From NCBI GenBank assembly GCA_003511785.1, contig DOIS01000177.1, positions 1-6,181 of the forward strand: a stretch of DNA of 6,181 nucleotides, read 5' to 3'. Below are positions 1 to 5,867 of this stretch, in pieces. Numbering within the stretch: position 1 is the stretch's first letter; each line of letters begins with the position of its first letter. Source of the DNA: Paracoccaceae bacterium (GTDB taxonomy: Bacteria; Pseudomonadota; Alphaproteobacteria; Rhodobacterales; Rhodobacteraceae). Under the pieces are notes generated by a model. The model was not told the origin of the DNA, searched no databases, and saw only the letters and a list, made by a program, of their open reading frames with translations. The translations under genes were made by a program, and so were the position numbers.

Positions 1-47
1 CGGGCCTGGCAATCCGGCGCAACATCAGGAAGCAGGGCCCCCGGTGA
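1..47 (+). CDS. Possible C-terminal fragment of an upstream gene (tentative)
   Basis: Reading from base 3, the frame gives GLAIRRNIRKQGPR and then stops at TGA (45-47). It is a short basic tail of the kind that often ends a bacterial protein. The other two plus-strand frames here give low-complexity G/P/R-rich translations that look non-coding. A hairpin with a T-rich tail overlaps and follows this stop, which fits a gene end. Fourteen codons are too few to identify a family. The frame may also be chance, and the true upstream gene may end outside the window. Confidence 0.25.
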   Translation, partial: GLAIRRNIRKQGPR

Positions 48-67
48 CGCGGGGGACGGGTTTCTTT
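38..67 (+). terminator. Terminator-like hairpin with T-rich tail
   Basis: CCCCCG (38-43) pairs with CGGGGG (50-55) around a six-base loop. Five bases later comes TTTCTTT (61-67). The stem overlaps the TGA at 45-47. The tail is T-rich but interrupted and set back from the stem, so termination would be weaker than at a textbook intrinsic terminator. It would separate an upstream transcript from the peptidase cluster. Confidence 0.3.
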
Positions 68-280
68 CGAAAGCGACCGCGCGGGGGTGACGCCTCGCGT
101 GACCCGTATTCCGACCGGCGGCGCCGCCCCTTCTTATCGGCCCTCCAACGTGAGACAGGATCGACCGACACCGCCCCGGGGGAGCCCGGTGGCGGAGTTT
201 GGCGCTGCCTGCCGGGACTGAGCACGCGGGGCGCGGGCGCAGGGCCGGAGTATTTGTGAAAGAGAAGAAGGAGGGGCCCG
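48..280. other. Intergenic region without a convincing gene
   Basis: A plus-strand frame is open from the window start to 259 and has a GTG at 44. Its translation is R/G/P-rich with no recognisable domain and no good ribosome binding site, so I do not call it. Visible structures are the 10-base palindrome ctttcgaaag (64-73) and the 12-base palindrome ggcggcgccgcc (117-128). A weak sigma-70-like pair, TTCCGA (109-114) and TCTTAT (132-137) with 17-base spacing, matches the consensus at 3 and 4 of 6 positions. It is the best promoter candidate for the peptidase cluster but is not convincing alone. The segment ends in a purine-rich stretch holding the Shine-Dalgarno at 268-274. Confidence 0.5.
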
Positions 281-352
281 GTGGCAGGCCGCGCCCTCTG
301 GACCCTCGGGGGTTTGGCCCCTAGCTTGCGGGGCAAGGGAGATCCCGCATGA
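281..352 (+). CDS. Candidate 23-codon leader ORF coupled to the M3 peptidase
   Basis: A GTG at 281 is preceded by AAGGAGG (268-274) with a six-base spacer, a stronger Shine-Dalgarno than that of many genes in the window. The frame encodes 23 residues, starting MAGRALWTLGG and ending RGKGDPA. Its TGA (350-352) overlaps the peptidase ATG (349-351) as ATGA, the classic arrangement for translational coupling. No family is recognisable, and the peptide is not an obvious run of one amino acid as in attenuation leaders. A 23-codon open frame is not rare at this GC content. The support is therefore the ribosome binding site plus the overlap, not coding statistics. Confidence 0.3.
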   Translation: MAGRALWTLGGLAPSLRGKGDPA

Positions 353-2364
353 CCAACCCCGCTCTCGCCCCCTGGACCGGGCCGCATGGCCTGCCGCGTT
401 TCGACACGATCTCGGACGAGGATTTCGCGCCCGCGCTGGAGGAGGCGCTCTTGGCGCATGACGGCGAGATCCTGGCCATCGCCGGGGACACCGAACCGCC
501 CACCTTCGCCAACACCATCGAGGCGCTGGAACGCGCGGGCGGCGCGCTCGACCGGGTTCTGGGCGTGTTCTTCACCCTGGCGGGCGCCGACAGCAATCCG
601 AAACGGCAAGCGTTGCAGCGCGACTTCTCGCCCAGGCTGGCGGCGCATTTCTCGGCGATTTCCTCGAACAAGGCGCTGTTCACGCGGGTGGCCGATCTCT
701 GGGCGCGGCGCGACGATCTGGACCTGACCGAGGAACAGGCGCGGGTGCTGATGCTGACCCATCGCGGGTTCGTCCGGGCAGGCGCGGCGCTGGAGGGGGC
801 GGCCGAGGCCCGCATGACCGAGATCAAGGAACGGCTCGCCGTCTTGGGCACCCAGTTCACCCAGAACCTTCTGGCCGACGAGCGCGACTGGTCCCTGCCG
901 CTGGCCGAGGCCGACCTTGAGGGGCTCCCGGATTTCGTGATCCGCGCCGCCCGCGAAGCGGGGCGCGAGCGCGGCGCCGAGGGGCCGGTCATCACCCTGG
1001 CGCGCTCGCTGATCACGCCCTTCCTGCAATTCTCGCCGCGCCGCGACCTGCGCGAACGGGCCTGGCGGGCCTGGGCCGCGCGGGGCGCCAACGGGGGCGA
1101 GACCGACAACCGCGAAATCGCCGCCGAGGTGTTGGCCCTGCGCGAGGAGCGGGCAAGGCTCCTGGGCTATGAGAGTTTCGCCGCCTACAAGCTCGAGACC
1201 GAGATGGCGCGCGCGCCGGACAAGGTGCGCGAGTTGCTCATGGCGGTCTGGGCCCCCGCCCGCGCGCGCGCCGAGGCCGATGCCGAGGTGCTCGAGGCGA
1301 TGCTGCGCGAGGACGGGATCAACGGCCCGTTGGAGCCCTGGGACTGGCACTACTACGCCTCCAAACGCCGCCGGGCCGAGCACGATCTGGATGAGGCCGC
1401 GCTCAAACCCTACTTGCGACTCGAGCGCATGATCGAGGCGGCGTTTTCCGTGGCGAACCGCCTGTTCGGGCTGGAGTTCCGCCCTTTGGACGTGCCGCTC
1501 TATCACCCCGATTGCCGCGCCTGGGAGGTGACGCGCGGGGGCGAGCACATGGCGGTGTTCATCGGCGATTATTTCGCGCGTGGCTCGAAACGCTCGGGCG
1601 CCTGGTGCTCGGCGATGCGCGGGCAGGCGACATTCCCCGAGCGCCAGGCGCCCATCGTCATCAACGTGTGCAACTTCGCCAAGGGCGACCCGGCGCTCTT
1701 GTCTTACGATGACGCGCGCACGCTCTTCCACGAGTTCGGCCATGCGCTTCACCAGATCCTGTCGAATGTGACCTACGAGTCCATCTCGGGCACCAGCGTC
1801 GCGCGCGATTTCGTCGAATTGCCCAGCCAGCTTTACGAGCATTGGCTGGAGGTGCCGGAGGTGCTGGAAGAGTTCGCCACCCATGTCGAGACCGGCGCGG
1901 CCATGCCGCGCGACATGCTGGACAAGGTGCTGGCGGCGGCCAATTTCGACCAGGGGTTCCAGACCGTGGAATACGTGGCCTCGGCGCTGGTGGATCTCGA
2001 TTTCCACGACGGGCCCGCCCCCGCCGATCCGATGGCGCGGCAGGCCGAGACCCTGGCCGGGCTGGGGATGCCGCACGCCATCGGGATGCGTCACGCCACC
2101 CCGCATTTCGCCCATGTCTTTGCCGAGGACGGCTATTCCTCGGGCTATTACAGCTACATGTGGTCCGAGGTGATGGATGCCGACGCCTTCGCCGCGTTTC
2201 AAGAGGCGGGCGACCCCTTCGACCCCGAACGCGCGGCGGCGCTGGAGCGGCATATCCTGTCTACCGGCGGCTCGCAGGAGCCCGAGGCGCTCTACACCGC
2301 GTTTCGCGGTCGGCTGCCGGGGGTCGAGGCGCTCTTGAAGGGGCGGGGGCTGGTCGATGCCTGA
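349..2364 (+). CDS. dcp: M3 family zinc oligopeptidase, peptidyl-dipeptidase Dcp-like
   Basis: This is a cytoplasmic-type metallopeptidase of 671 residues, matching the roughly 680 of E. coli Dcp and oligopeptidase A. The family degrades short peptides: Dcp removes C-terminal dipeptides, while OpdA cleaves internally. The zinc site HEFGH is at residues 461-465, with E462 as the expected catalytic base and E490 as third ligand, 25 residues after the second histidine as in this family. Near the C-terminus, H589 and GYSSGYYSY (595-603) supply the histidine and tyrosines known to bind substrate in thimet-type enzymes. DYFARGSKRSGAW and ARDFVELPSQ resemble Dcp more than OpdA, but substrate class is inferred. 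No signal peptide or membrane segment is visible. The ATG at 349 follows AAGGGAG (335-341) at seven bases and overlaps the stop of a possible leader ORF. A five-base hairpin, CTTGC/GCAAG (325-337), abuts this Shine-Dalgarno. Confidence 0.95.
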   Translation: MTNPALAPWTGPHGLPRFDTISDEDFAPALEEALLAHDGEILAIAGDTEPPTFANTIEALERAGGALDRVLGVFFTLAGADSNPKRQALQRDFSPRLAAHFSAISSNKALFTRVADLWARRDDLDLTEEQARVLMLTHRGFVRAGAALEGAAEARMTEIKERLAVLGTQFTQNLLADERDWSLPLAEADLEGLPDFVIRAAREAGRERGAEGPVITLARSLITPFLQFSPRRDLRERAWRAWAARGANGGETDNREIAAEVLALREERARLLGYESFAAYKLETEMARAPDKVRELLMAVWAPARARAEADAEVLEAMLREDGINGPLEPWDWHYYASKRRRAEHDLDEAALKPYLRLERMIEAAFSVANRLFGLEFRPLDVPLYHPDCRAWEVTRGGEHMAVFIGDYFARGSKRSGAWCSAMRGQATFPERQAPIVINVCNFAKGDPALLSYDDARTLFHEFGHALHQILSNVTYESISGTSVARDFVELPSQLYEHWLEVPEVLEEFATHVETGAAMPRDMLDKVLAAANFDQGFQTVEYVASALVDLDFHDGPAPADPMARQAETLAGLGMPHAIGMRHATPHFAHVFAEDGYSSGYYSYMWSEVMDADAFAAFQEAGDPFDPERAAALERHILSTGGSQEPEALYTAFRGRLPGVEALLKGRGLVDA

Positions 2365-3052
2365 GGCGCCCGGCCCCGACCTGCCCGGCCCCGAGGAAGT
2401 GGCGGGCTTCTTCACCGACGCGGGCGGGGCCTATGCCTTCGCCCGCTGGGGCCGGCCGGTGGCGCCGGTGGTGTTCGGCGTGGAGGACGCGACGCTGGCC
2501 ACCGTCAAGGGCGCGTTCCAGGCGATGGCGCAGCTTTCGGGCCTTGATCTGGCCGAGACCGACCCCGAGTTGGGCATGAACTGCATGATGTTCTTCTTCC
2601 GAGATTGGGCCGAACTCGCGGACCTGCCCGATCTCGACCGGCTGATCCCCGATCTGCACCCGCTGGTCGAGCGGCTCACGCGGGAGGGCGCGAACCAGTA
2701 TCGCCTGTTCCGCTTCGACGAGGCGGGGGCGATCAAGGCGGCCTTCGTCTTCCTGCGCATGGACGAGAGCCTGTCGAAAATGCCGGCCGACGCGCTGGCG
2801 CTGGGGCAGGTGGCGCAGCTGTGGCTGTTGTGGTCGGCCACCGCCTTTGCCGAGCGCGCGCCCCTGGCGCGGGCGGGCGGGACGGTGATCCTGCGCCCCG
2901 ACGTGGCGGCGGTGATCCGCGCGGCCTATGACCCGGTCCTGCCGGCCGCGGCGCGCGACGCCTCGCATGCGCTGAGGCTTTACGCGCGGATCGCGGCGGC
3001 CGGGGGCCAGTCGGCGCCTGCGGCAAAGAATCGGGCAGACAGGGGCGCGTGA
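2357..3052 (+). CDS. Conserved-type hypothetical protein, possibly DUF2927-like
   Basis: A 231-residue protein whose ATG lies inside the peptidase gene (8-base overlap), with only a weak G-rich sequence upstream, so translation is probably coupled to the peptidase. I do not recognise it firmly. Its pattern resembles DUF2927 proteins of Rhodobacteraceae: FARWGRPVAPVVFG (28-41), then a predicted helix and LSGLDL (60-65), a hydrophobic strand MNCMMFFF (74-81), a second strand AAFVFLRMD (128-136) and AAYDPVLP (189-196) near the end. The CxxEE-type motif I associate with that family is not evident; ALGQVAQLWLLWS (148-160) stands in its place. No signal peptide is visible, so it may be cytoplasmic, unlike secreted relatives. 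The tail (212-231) is rich in A/G/K/R and probably disordered. A role beside the peptidase is inferred only from the overlap. Confidence 0.85.
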   Translation: MPEAPGPDLPGPEEVAGFFTDAGGAYAFARWGRPVAPVVFGVEDATLATVKGAFQAMAQLSGLDLAETDPELGMNCMMFFFRDWAELADLPDLDRLIPDLHPLVERLTREGANQYRLFRFDEAGAIKAAFVFLRMDESLSKMPADALALGQVAQLWLLWSATAFAERAPLARAGGTVILRPDVAAVIRAAYDPVLPAAARDASHALRLYARIAAAGGQSAPAAKNRADRGA

Positions 3053-3063
3053 GCGGCTAGTAT
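3036..3063 (+). promoter_or_regulatory. Possible sigma-70-type promoter for the membrane-protein pair
   Basis: CAGACA (3036-3041) and TAGTAT (3058-3063) are separated by 16 bases and match TTGACA and TATAAT at 4 of 6 positions each. They span the end of the preceding gene and the 41-base gap to the next start at 3094. This would let the two small membrane proteins be transcribed apart from the peptidase. The match is modest, and readthrough from upstream is equally possible. Confidence 0.3.
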
Positions 3064-3093
3064 GGGCCGGAACCCAGGAAAGGAGGACCGACC

Positions 3094-3372
3094 ATGCCCA
3101 CCAAAGCCGAGCTCGAGGCCGAACTGGCCGCGCTGAAGGCGGAACTGGCCGCCGCCGGGGAGAGCACGACCGAGAAGATGCGTGCCCGCGCCGAGGACAC
3201 CGCCGAGGGGCTGCGCGACATGCTCAAGGAGACCGGGCTGGACCGCGAGACGCTGGACAGTCTCGGCCCGCAGATCATCGAGGCGCTGGCCAAGCTCCAG
3301 AAGGACCACCCGCTGGCGGTGACGGCGGGGGCCTTCGCGCTGGGCGTGATGGTCGGGAGGGCGTCGAAATGA
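3094..3372 (+). CDS. DUF883/YqjD-like small membrane-anchored protein
   Basis: A 92-residue protein in three parts. Residues 4-21 are a charged amphipathic helix of repeated ELxAELAALKAEL wording, a likely coiled coil. Residues 25-71 are a second charged helical stretch. Residues 74-88 (LAVTAGAFALGVMVG) are a short glycine-spaced hydrophobic segment (G79, G84, G88) followed by R89 and a basic end. This layout is that of the ElaB/YqjD/YgaM group: tail-anchored inner-membrane proteins, of which E. coli YqjD has been reported to bind ribosomes in stationary phase. Homology is inferred from layout rather than residue identity, and the ribosome role should not be assumed here. The ATG follows AGGAGG (3081-3086) at seven bases. 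The following gene begins at or just after its stop, as in E. coli yqjD-yqjE. Confidence 0.88.
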   Translation: MPTKAELEAELAALKAELAAAGESTTEKMRARAEDTAEGLRDMLKETGLDRETLDSLGPQIIEALAKLQKDHPLAVTAGAFALGVMVGRASK

Positions 3373-3383
3373 GGAGGGCCGGG

Positions 3384-3842
3384 ATGAACCGGATCAGCCG
3401 CTCGCTCAGCACGATCTACCGCACCGAATCGCTGATCGCGCGCCGGCGGCTGGTGGTGATGCAGCGCCAGACGCTGCTCTTCGCCGCCGCCGGGCTGATG
3501 GGTCTGGCGGCGCTGGTGGCGGGCAACCTGGCGGCCTGGCTGGGCCTGGCCAGCGTGATGCACCCGGCCTGGGCGGCGGCCCTGCTGGCGCTGGGCAATT
3601 TCGTCCTGGCGGGGCTGCTGGTGCTGATCGCCGCGCGCGCCAGCGCCGAGGCCGAGATCGCCCCGGCCGTGGCGGTGCGCGACATGGCCTTGGCCGAATT
3701 GCATGACGATCTCGACGACATGGCCGACGAGCTGCGCGGCGTGGTGGCCCATGTCCGCGGGGCGCGCTCGGACCCGCTCGGCACGCTCCTGCCGGTGCTG
3801 CTGCCGATCCTCACGGCGGCATTGAAGAAGAAGCTGGACTAG
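3384..3842 (+). CDS. Phage holin-superfamily (YqjE/DUF1469-like) membrane protein
   Basis: A 152-residue membrane protein with a basic N-terminus (RR at 20-22) and two adjacent hydrophobic helices at about 30-56 and 61-84. A charged linker with an acidic amphipathic helix (EIAPAVAVRD to DELRG, about 91-119) follows, then a hydrophobic end at about 132-146 and KKKLD. Two close helices with an acidic cytoplasmic tail are typical of the YqjE-like holin superfamily, which in bacterial chromosomes is usually a resident envelope protein and not a lysis gene. No endolysin or other phage gene is nearby. I chose the ATG at 3384 because AGGAGG (3372-3377) precedes it by six bases. An earlier in-frame ATG at 3369 overlaps the previous stop as ATGA and has GGAGG (3356-3360) at eight bases, but its extra codons include two AGGs that are themselves the Shine-Dalgarno. 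Either start keeps the protein in tight linkage with the DUF883-like gene. Confidence 0.87.
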   Translation: MNRISRSLSTIYRTESLIARRRLVVMQRQTLLFAAAGLMGLAALVAGNLAAWLGLASVMHPAWAAALLALGNFVLAGLLVLIAARASAEAEIAPAVAVRDMALAELHDDLDDMADELRGVVAHVRGARSDPLGTLLPVLLPILTAALKKKLD

Positions 3843-3844
3843 GG

Positions 3845-3856
3845 GCGCCCGGGCGC
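3845..3856. repeat. 12-base palindrome just after the holin-like gene
   Basis: gcgcccgggcgc is a perfect palindrome starting three bases after the TAG of the holin-like gene. It is followed by G/C-rich sequence without a T run, so it is not a standard intrinsic terminator. It could stabilise the 3' end of the message or be chance in GC-rich DNA. Confidence 0.35.
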
Positions 3857-3900
3857 GGTGCGCGGGGGCGGCGCTCGGCCGGTCCCGGTTCGGCGCGGCT

Positions 3901-3916
3901 TGGCACGATACTTGAA
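3901..3916 (+). promoter_or_regulatory. Near-consensus sigma-54 (-24/-12) element
   Basis: TGGCACG at 3901-3907 matches the -24 box of the sigma-54 consensus (TGGCACG-N4-TTGCW) exactly, and TTGA follows at the right distance (3912-3915). The GG at 3902-3903 is ten bases from G3914, as required. The one departure is A in place of C at 3915, a position normally almost invariant, so activity could be weak or absent. It points at the chemoreceptor gene, with a leader of roughly 155 bases. A competing reading is a heat-shock-like pair, CTTGAAA (3911-3917) and CCCCAT (3936-3941). Its 19-base gap after CTTGAA is longer than the usual 13-17. Confidence 0.35.
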
Positions 3917-3929
3917 ACACGGATCGGGA

Positions 3930-3950
3930 AACCGGCCCCATAACCGGCCC
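3930..3950 (+). repeat. Tandem direct repeat AACCGGCCC, 12-base period
   Basis: AACCGGCCC occurs at 3930-3938 and again at 3942-3950, separated by CAT. Both copies contain CCGGCCC, which is complementary to GGGCCGG at 3964-3970. Each copy could therefore pair with the 5' arm of the downstream hairpin and compete with it. A binding site for a dimeric regulator on one face of the helix is another possibility. Confidence 0.4.
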
Positions 3951-3964
3951 GCCTGGCGCGATCG

Positions 3965-3986
3965 GGCCGGACGGATCGGTCCGGCC
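3965..3986 (+). other. Strong hairpin in the leader of the chemoreceptor gene
   Basis: GGCCGGAC (3965-3972) and GTCCGGCC (3979-3986) form a perfect eight-base-pair stem around the six-base loop GGATCG. It is followed by ATTTG, not a true T run, so it is at best a weak terminator for the upstream genes. It lies downstream of the sigma-54-like element and would be part of the chemoreceptor 5' leader if that promoter is used. Confidence 0.45.
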
Positions 3987-4009
3987 ATTTGCCCGCCAGG
4001 GGTCAAATG
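3986..4009. repeat. Imperfect 24-base inverted repeat CATTTG...CAAATG
   Basis: CATTTG (3986-3991) and CAAATG (4004-4009) are perfect inverted copies. Inside them CCC (3992-3994) faces GGG (4000-4002), with one unpaired T at 4003. The arms are AT-rich islands in very GC-rich DNA, which makes a protein operator a reasonable guess. Its first base is shared with the hairpin to its left. Confidence 0.35.
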
Positions 4010-4080
4010 AGGCGTCGGGCTCAACAATTGCCGATCCGTGCCGTTGCCGGGTAGAGGGCCTAACAGGAGAGACCGACCGG

Positions 4081-5517
4081 ATGTTCGACCAGACTGACAC
4101 CGTCACCCAAGGGACGGCCCCCGCGCCGGGCGACCCGGATAACCTGGGATCTGTTGCCGATATCGCCGCGCGAATCGGGGAACTTGCCGTCTCCATCGCC
4201 GCCGCCGTCGGCGACGTGCAGGATGTCAGCGGTCTCTCGGTGCGCCAGCGCGACGGGTTCCGCGACATCAAGGAGCGGATGCACACCATGGCGCAGAACG
4301 GCGTCGAGGTGCACGGCGCCGCGTCCTCGGCGCTGGATCGGTCCCGCATGGCGCAGGAGAAGATCGAGGTCACGAGCACGCATCTCGCGAGCATGGTGGC
4401 CCGGGTCGCGGTGCTGACCGAGATCGTGGCCCAGGTCAACGAACGGCTCGCCACCGTGTCCGAGACCCTGCACGGCGTCACCAAGGTCTCGCGTCACGTG
4501 GGCAGCATCGCGCGGCAGACCAACCTGCTGTCGCTCAACGCCGCGGTCGAGGCCGCGCGGGCGGGCGCTTCGGGGCGCGGGTTCGCGGTGGTGGCCGGCG
4601 AGGTCAAGAAGCTCTCGACGCAGACCAGCGAAGCCACCCAGGATATCGAGGCCACGGTCGGCCGCCTCTCCGAGGAGCTGACCTGGGTCATCGACCAGGT
4701 CTCCGAGGCCGGCGGGGTCGCCTGCGAGATCAGGGAGATCACCGGGGCGGTCGAGGGTGACATCCAGGACCTACCGGAGAGCGTGGCCACGGTCCGGCGC
4801 GCGCAGGAGAAGATCGTCGCCTCCTCGACCAGCATCGAAACCTCGCTGAGCCAGACGCGGGAACAGGTCGCGGACCTGTCCGACACGGTCGAGCGATGCA
4901 CCTCCAGCCTGGCCATGGCCACCGAGAAGCTTCTGAGCATTACCGACGCCTCGGAAACCATCACCGGGATTTCCGCCCGCCTCGGGGTGCAGACCGTCGA
5001 ATCGCCCTATGTCGAGGCGGTGCAAAGTGCTGCCGCCGCCGTCAGCACCCTTTTCGAGCAGTCGGTGGCTCAGCGGCATATCTCGATGTCGGAGCTGTTC
5101 GACGAAACCTATGTGCCGATCCCCGACTCGAACCCCGAGCAGCACCTGACCCGCTATGCCGGGTTCACCGACACCGTGCTGCCCTATGTGCAAGAGGCGA
5201 TGCTGAACCTCTCAGGCAAGGTGGTGTTCTGTGCCGCGACGGACCGGAACGGGTACATCGCCACCCACAACCTCAAGTTCAGCCAGGCGCCGCGCGCCGA
5301 CGATCCGGCCTGGAACGCGAAATTCGCCCGGAACCGGCGCATCTTCAACGACCGGGTCGGGCTGCGGGCCGGGCAGAGCCGTCGCCCCTTTCTGCTTCAG
5401 GCCTATCGCCGCGACATGGGCGGCGGTGAGTTCCGCATGATGAAGGACGTCTCGGCGCCGATCAGCGTTCAGGGCCGCCATTGGGGCGGGCTGCGCCTGG
5501 CCTGTCTCGCCGAGTGA
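4081..5517 (+). CDS. Soluble methyl-accepting chemotaxis protein with C-terminal sensory domain
   Basis: A 478-residue chemoreceptor with no signal peptide, membrane helix or HAMP domain, so it is cytoplasmic. Residues about 25-340 form a long coiled coil rich in A/E/S/T. The signalling tip is unmistakable: QTNLLSLNAAVEAARAG (146-162), then GRGFAVVAGEVKKL. This is the region that in the MCP family contacts CheA and CheW. From about V345 a globular domain begins, with VPIPDSNPEQ, VVFCAATDRNGYIATHN (near 381-397), NRRIFNDRVGL (418-428) and RRDMGGGEF (443-451). I recognise this wording from C-terminal domains of other alphaproteobacterial cytoplasmic MCPs; it is probably a Cache/PAS-like sensor, but the ligand is unknown. 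No CheR-binding pentapeptide ends the protein (ending LACLAE). The ATG follows AGGAG (4065-4069) at a slightly long 11 bases. No other che gene is in the window, so it must work with a distant array. Confidence 0.94.
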   Translation: MFDQTDTVTQGTAPAPGDPDNLGSVADIAARIGELAVSIAAAVGDVQDVSGLSVRQRDGFRDIKERMHTMAQNGVEVHGAASSALDRSRMAQEKIEVTSTHLASMVARVAVLTEIVAQVNERLATVSETLHGVTKVSRHVGSIARQTNLLSLNAAVEAARAGASGRGFAVVAGEVKKLSTQTSEATQDIEATVGRLSEELTWVIDQVSEAGGVACEIREITGAVEGDIQDLPESVATVRRAQEKIVASSTSIETSLSQTREQVADLSDTVERCTSSLAMATEKLLSITDASETITGISARLGVQTVESPYVEAVQSAAAAVSTLFEQSVAQRHISMSELFDETYVPIPDSNPEQHLTRYAGFTDTVLPYVQEAMLNLSGKVVFCAATDRNGYIATHNLKFSQAPRADDPAWNAKFARNRRIFNDRVGLRAGQSRRPFLLQAYRRDMGGGEFRMMKDVSAPISVQGRHWGGLRLACLAE

Positions 5518-5570
5518 GGCGCAGTCCCACGGGGGCACCGGGGGGGCTGAAGAAAGCGCGCGGTGACGGT

Positions 5571-5589
5571 GGGCCGGAGCCTTCGGCCC
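5571..5589. terminator. Hairpin between the convergent chemoreceptor and tRNA genes
   Basis: GGGCCG (5571-5576) pairs perfectly with CGGCCC (5584-5589) around a seven-base loop, about 54 bases after the chemoreceptor stop. There is no T run on either strand directly after it. It could still act as a weak bidirectional terminator between two convergent genes or mark the 3' end of the message. Confidence 0.35.
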
Positions 5590-5705
5590 GGTCGAATCTC
5601 AGACGCACAAAAGGGCGCCTCGCGACCCGGCACAACGGCCGTGTCGAACGCGCGCGCAGTCCGGCTTGCGGGCTGGCGGGTGGCTTTCAACCTGGCGGAA
5701 GATCA

Positions 5706-5780
<75 letters not shown>

Positions 5781-5794
5781 GCCGATGTGGCGGG

Positions 5795-5823
5795 TGACTA
5801 GACGCAAATCCCGGGCCTTGCAA
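5795..5823 (-). promoter_or_regulatory. Probable promoter of the tRNA-Thr gene
   Basis: On the minus strand TTGCAA (5818-5823) is followed after 17 bases by TAGTCA (5795-5800). Initiation would be near 5788, about eight bases before the mature tRNA end. The -35 box matches at 4 of 6 positions and the -10 box is weaker. Position and spacing are the main support. TTGCAA is its own reverse complement, so the same bases could also serve the divergent side. Confidence 0.4.
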
Positions 5824-5867
5824 GGGCAATCTGGACGCTTTTTCAGCCCTGCTGTAGAGAGGGGGAC

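Noticed and set aside
44..259. 71-codon plus-strand ORF starting at GTG 44
   Set aside because: The composition is low-complexity Arg/Gly/Pro with no recognisable motif and no good ribosome site. The start lies in the terminator-like hairpin.
25..2415. 796-codon open frame on the minus strand opposite the peptidase gene
   Set aside because: It lies antisense to a clear zinc peptidase with intact catalytic motifs. Its translation is rich in R, G, H, L and Q with no domain wording. Long antisense frames are expected when third positions are nearly all G or C.
3384..3842. Prophage remnant suggested by a holin-like protein
   Set aside because: There is no endolysin, integrase, capsid gene or attachment repeat nearby. 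The neighbour is a DUF883-type protein, which fits the chromosomal YqjD/YqjE pairing.
4028..4056. TTGCCG-N17-GTAGAG as a sigma-70 promoter close to the chemoreceptor gene
   Set aside because: The -10 half matches the consensus too poorly to be distinguished from background.
3057..4484. 475-codon minus-strand open frame across the membrane pair, the intergenic region and the chemoreceptor start
   Set aside because: It is antisense to three well-supported genes. The Ser/Arg/Ala-rich translation is typical of a reverse-frame shadow in high-GC DNA.
5609..5630. Minus-strand GGCGCC followed by TTTT as a tRNA terminator
   Set aside because: The stem cannot be extended beyond a short self-complementary core, and it lies about 90 bases past the tRNA end. 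Support is too weak for a feature.
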